Shown here: positions 4,079 to 5,028 of the stretch, piece after piece
Position numbering within the stretch: position 1 is the first letter of the stretch
Layout: every line of letters begins with the position of its first letter
From: an uncultured bacterium
GTDB lineage: Bacteria > Actinomycetota > Coriobacteriia > Coriobacteriales > Eggerthellaceae
DNA length: 5,028 nucleotides
Assembly (NCBI GenBank): GCA_947649215.1
Contig: CANSQW010000125.1
Coordinates: 1 to 5,028, forward strand
Direction of reading: 5' to 3'
Translations under genes and position numbers: made by a program
The notes under the pieces: generated by a model
Database searches by the model: none
Seen by the model: only the letters and a program-made list of their open reading frames with translations
Told to the model about the DNA's origin: nothing

Positions 4079-5028
4079 CTACTGCCCGAGAGTGCCCTTC
4101 ACGGCGTCGGGGAATACGTCGCTGAAGCCCTCGCTGAAGGAGCTGGGGACGACGATGGTGCCGCCGGTCTCGCGGACGGACTCGTAGAGCAGGTGCATGG
4201 CGCGCAGGCGCAAGGCGGCGTCGTTGGCAGCGTAGAAGTCGCCCATCTCCTCCATGAGCTCGGCGATGTCCTGCTCGGCCTCCATGAGGATGATGCGGGC
4301 CTTCTTGCGCTGCTCGGCCTGGGCCTCGAGCGACATGACGTCCTGCAGCTCGGGCGGCATGAGGATGTCGCGCACCTCCACCGACAGGATGGTCACGCCC
4401 CAGGGCGACACCTTCTCCTCGAGCACGCGCTTGAGCTCGCGGTCGAGCTGCTCGCGGCGGATGGCCACCTCGGCGGCGCCGGCGCGGCCGATGGCGTCAC
4501 GCAGGGCCGTCTGGGCGGCCAGCTCCACAGCGCGGGTGAAGTCGCCCACCTCGGTGCAGGCGGCGCGCGCGTCCCATACGTGCCAGAACAGCACGGCGCT
4601 CACGTCGAGCGGCACGAGGTCGGCCGTGAGGGTCTCCTCGGCGCCGAAGGTGGTCACGCGGGTGCGCGTGTCGACGCGCATGGTGTTGGACTCGATGACG
4701 GGCCACGTCCAGAACAGGCCCGGCCCCGACACGCGGTTGAACCGGCCGAGGCGCAGCACCACCACGCGCTCCCACTGCTGGGCGATATGGCAGGCCGCCA
4801 CGGCGAGCGCCGCCAGCACCACGGCGACGGCCACCGCCAGCGGCCCCACTGTGCCGGTCACCAGCGCCGCCACGCCGAGCACCAGGCCGAAGGCCAGCGC
4901 GAACAGCACCACCGAGAACAGCACGACGCCGCCGTTGGACGCACGCTCGCCGATGACCTCGGTCACCGGATCGGGAGCCACGCGCAGGCGGCCGCGACCG
5001 CCGCGCGCCAGAGCCGGGCCCGTGCCCG
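4079..5028 (-). CDS. SPFH-domain (stomatin/slipin-type) membrane protein, probably 5'-truncated by the window edge
   Basis: Numbering is from the GTG at 4981 (300 residues to the TAG at 4081-4079). Two hydrophobic segments (about 18-42 and 46-64) form the membrane anchor. The SPFH domain follows from about 70. It opens with QQWERVVVLRLGRFNRVSGP and GLFWTWPVIE, the stomatin signature, then TLTADLVPLDVSAVLFWHV. It later carries VRDILMPPELQDVMSLEAQA, and a charged helix (about 216-246) typical of slipins, where AEQRKKARIILMEAEQ replaces the usual AKIIAAEGE. SPFH proteins oligomerise on the cytoplasmic membrane face and organise membrane domains or hold proteases; the partner is often NfeD, which is not seen here. 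No ribosome binding site precedes the GTG, and the frame stays open to 5028 (GTGPALARGGRGRLR upstream), so the true start is probably outside the window. The family is secure; the cellular role is not. No functional link to the molybdoenzyme operon is evident. Confidence 0.93.
   Translation of the reverse strand, partial: GTGPALARGGRGRLRVAPDPVTEVIGERASNGGVVLFSVVLFALAFGLVLGVAALVTGTVGPLAVAVAVVLAALAVAACHIAQQWERVVVLRLGRFNRVSGPGLFWTWPVIESNTMRVDTRTRVTTFGAEETLTADLVPLDVSAVLFWHVWDARAACTEVGDFTRAVELAAQTALRDAIGRAGAAEVAIRREQLDRELKRVLEEKVSPWGVTILSVEVRDILMPPELQDVMSLEAQAEQRKKARIILMEAEQDIAELMEEMGDFYAANDAALRLRAMHLLYESVRETGGTIVVPSSFSEGFSDVFPDAVKGTLGQ

Noticed and set aside
4029..4079. GGGGGGCG / CGCCCCCC pair as an intrinsic terminator of the SPFH gene
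   Set aside because: The arms are 8 bp but 35 bases apart, one overlaps the stop codon, and no T-run follows in the direction of transcription. It may contribute structure but is not a convincing terminator.
3507..4187. Plus-strand ORF of 226 codons starting in the operator region, with an AAGGAG (3516-3521) before an in-frame ATG at 3528
   Set aside because: The translation is Arg/Gly/Ala-rich and featureless, with no domain. It runs antisense into the end of the SPFH gene. Long open frames are expected by chance at 78% GC. The start codons fall inside the direct repeat, which explains the MTI…MTI pattern.
1..5028. CRISPR arrays, tRNA or rRNA genes, insertion sequences, attachment sites
   Set aside because: I looked for regularly spaced repeats, cloverleaf-like or rRNA motifs, transposase motifs and terminal inverted repeats, and saw none.

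Overview
The window reads as DNA from a GC-rich anaerobic bacterium. The encoded proteins look most like those of gut Coriobacteriia (Eggerthellaceae such as Eggerthella, Gordonibacter or Adlercreutzia), which carry many DMSO-reductase-family molybdoenzyme operons. This assignment is inferred from protein style, GC content and gene order; there is no rRNA or other marker. All credible genes lie on the minus strand.

Reading in the direction of transcription (high to low coordinates): (1) 5028-4079 holds most of a stomatin/slipin-type SPFH membrane protein, probably cut at its 5' end by the window edge. (2) 4078-3536 is about 540 bases without a credible gene. It is 78% GC with strong strand asymmetry, including 157 consecutive bases with no T on the plus strand. 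It holds a perfect 12-bp-stem hairpin and a G-quadruplex motif, and it may serve as a Rho-dependent terminator. (3) 3535-3300 is a less GC-extreme control region. It has a perfect 14-bp palindrome with a 5-4-5 CRP/FNR-like layout, a matching half-site 21 bp away, a possible promoter and a leader of about 180 bases. (4) 3299-1 is a three-gene operon: a DmsA-like Tat-exported molybdopterin catalytic subunit, a DmsB-like protein carrying four [4Fe-4S] clusters, and the start of a probable NrfD/DmsC-type membrane anchor. The genes are 2 and 14 nt apart and each has a good ribosome binding site. Together they would form a membrane-bound respiratory reductase facing the outside of the cell; the substrate cannot be read from the sequence.

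The standout observation is in the catalytic subunit. Its real start (ATG at 3299, with AAGGAGGAG upstream) and perfect twin-arginine motif are in a different frame from the enzyme body. The frames are separated by a run of 11 G (coding strand, 3239-3229) inside the Tat signal peptide. Ten G would give one intact 828-residue protein; eleven give a stop after 26 codons. This is the layout of a slipped-strand phase-variation switch captured OFF, although a homopolymer sequencing or assembly error would look identical. An apparent 892-residue ORF that runs through this point from a GTG at 3490 is an artefact of the frame change: it has no ribosome binding site and lacks the twin-arginine motif.
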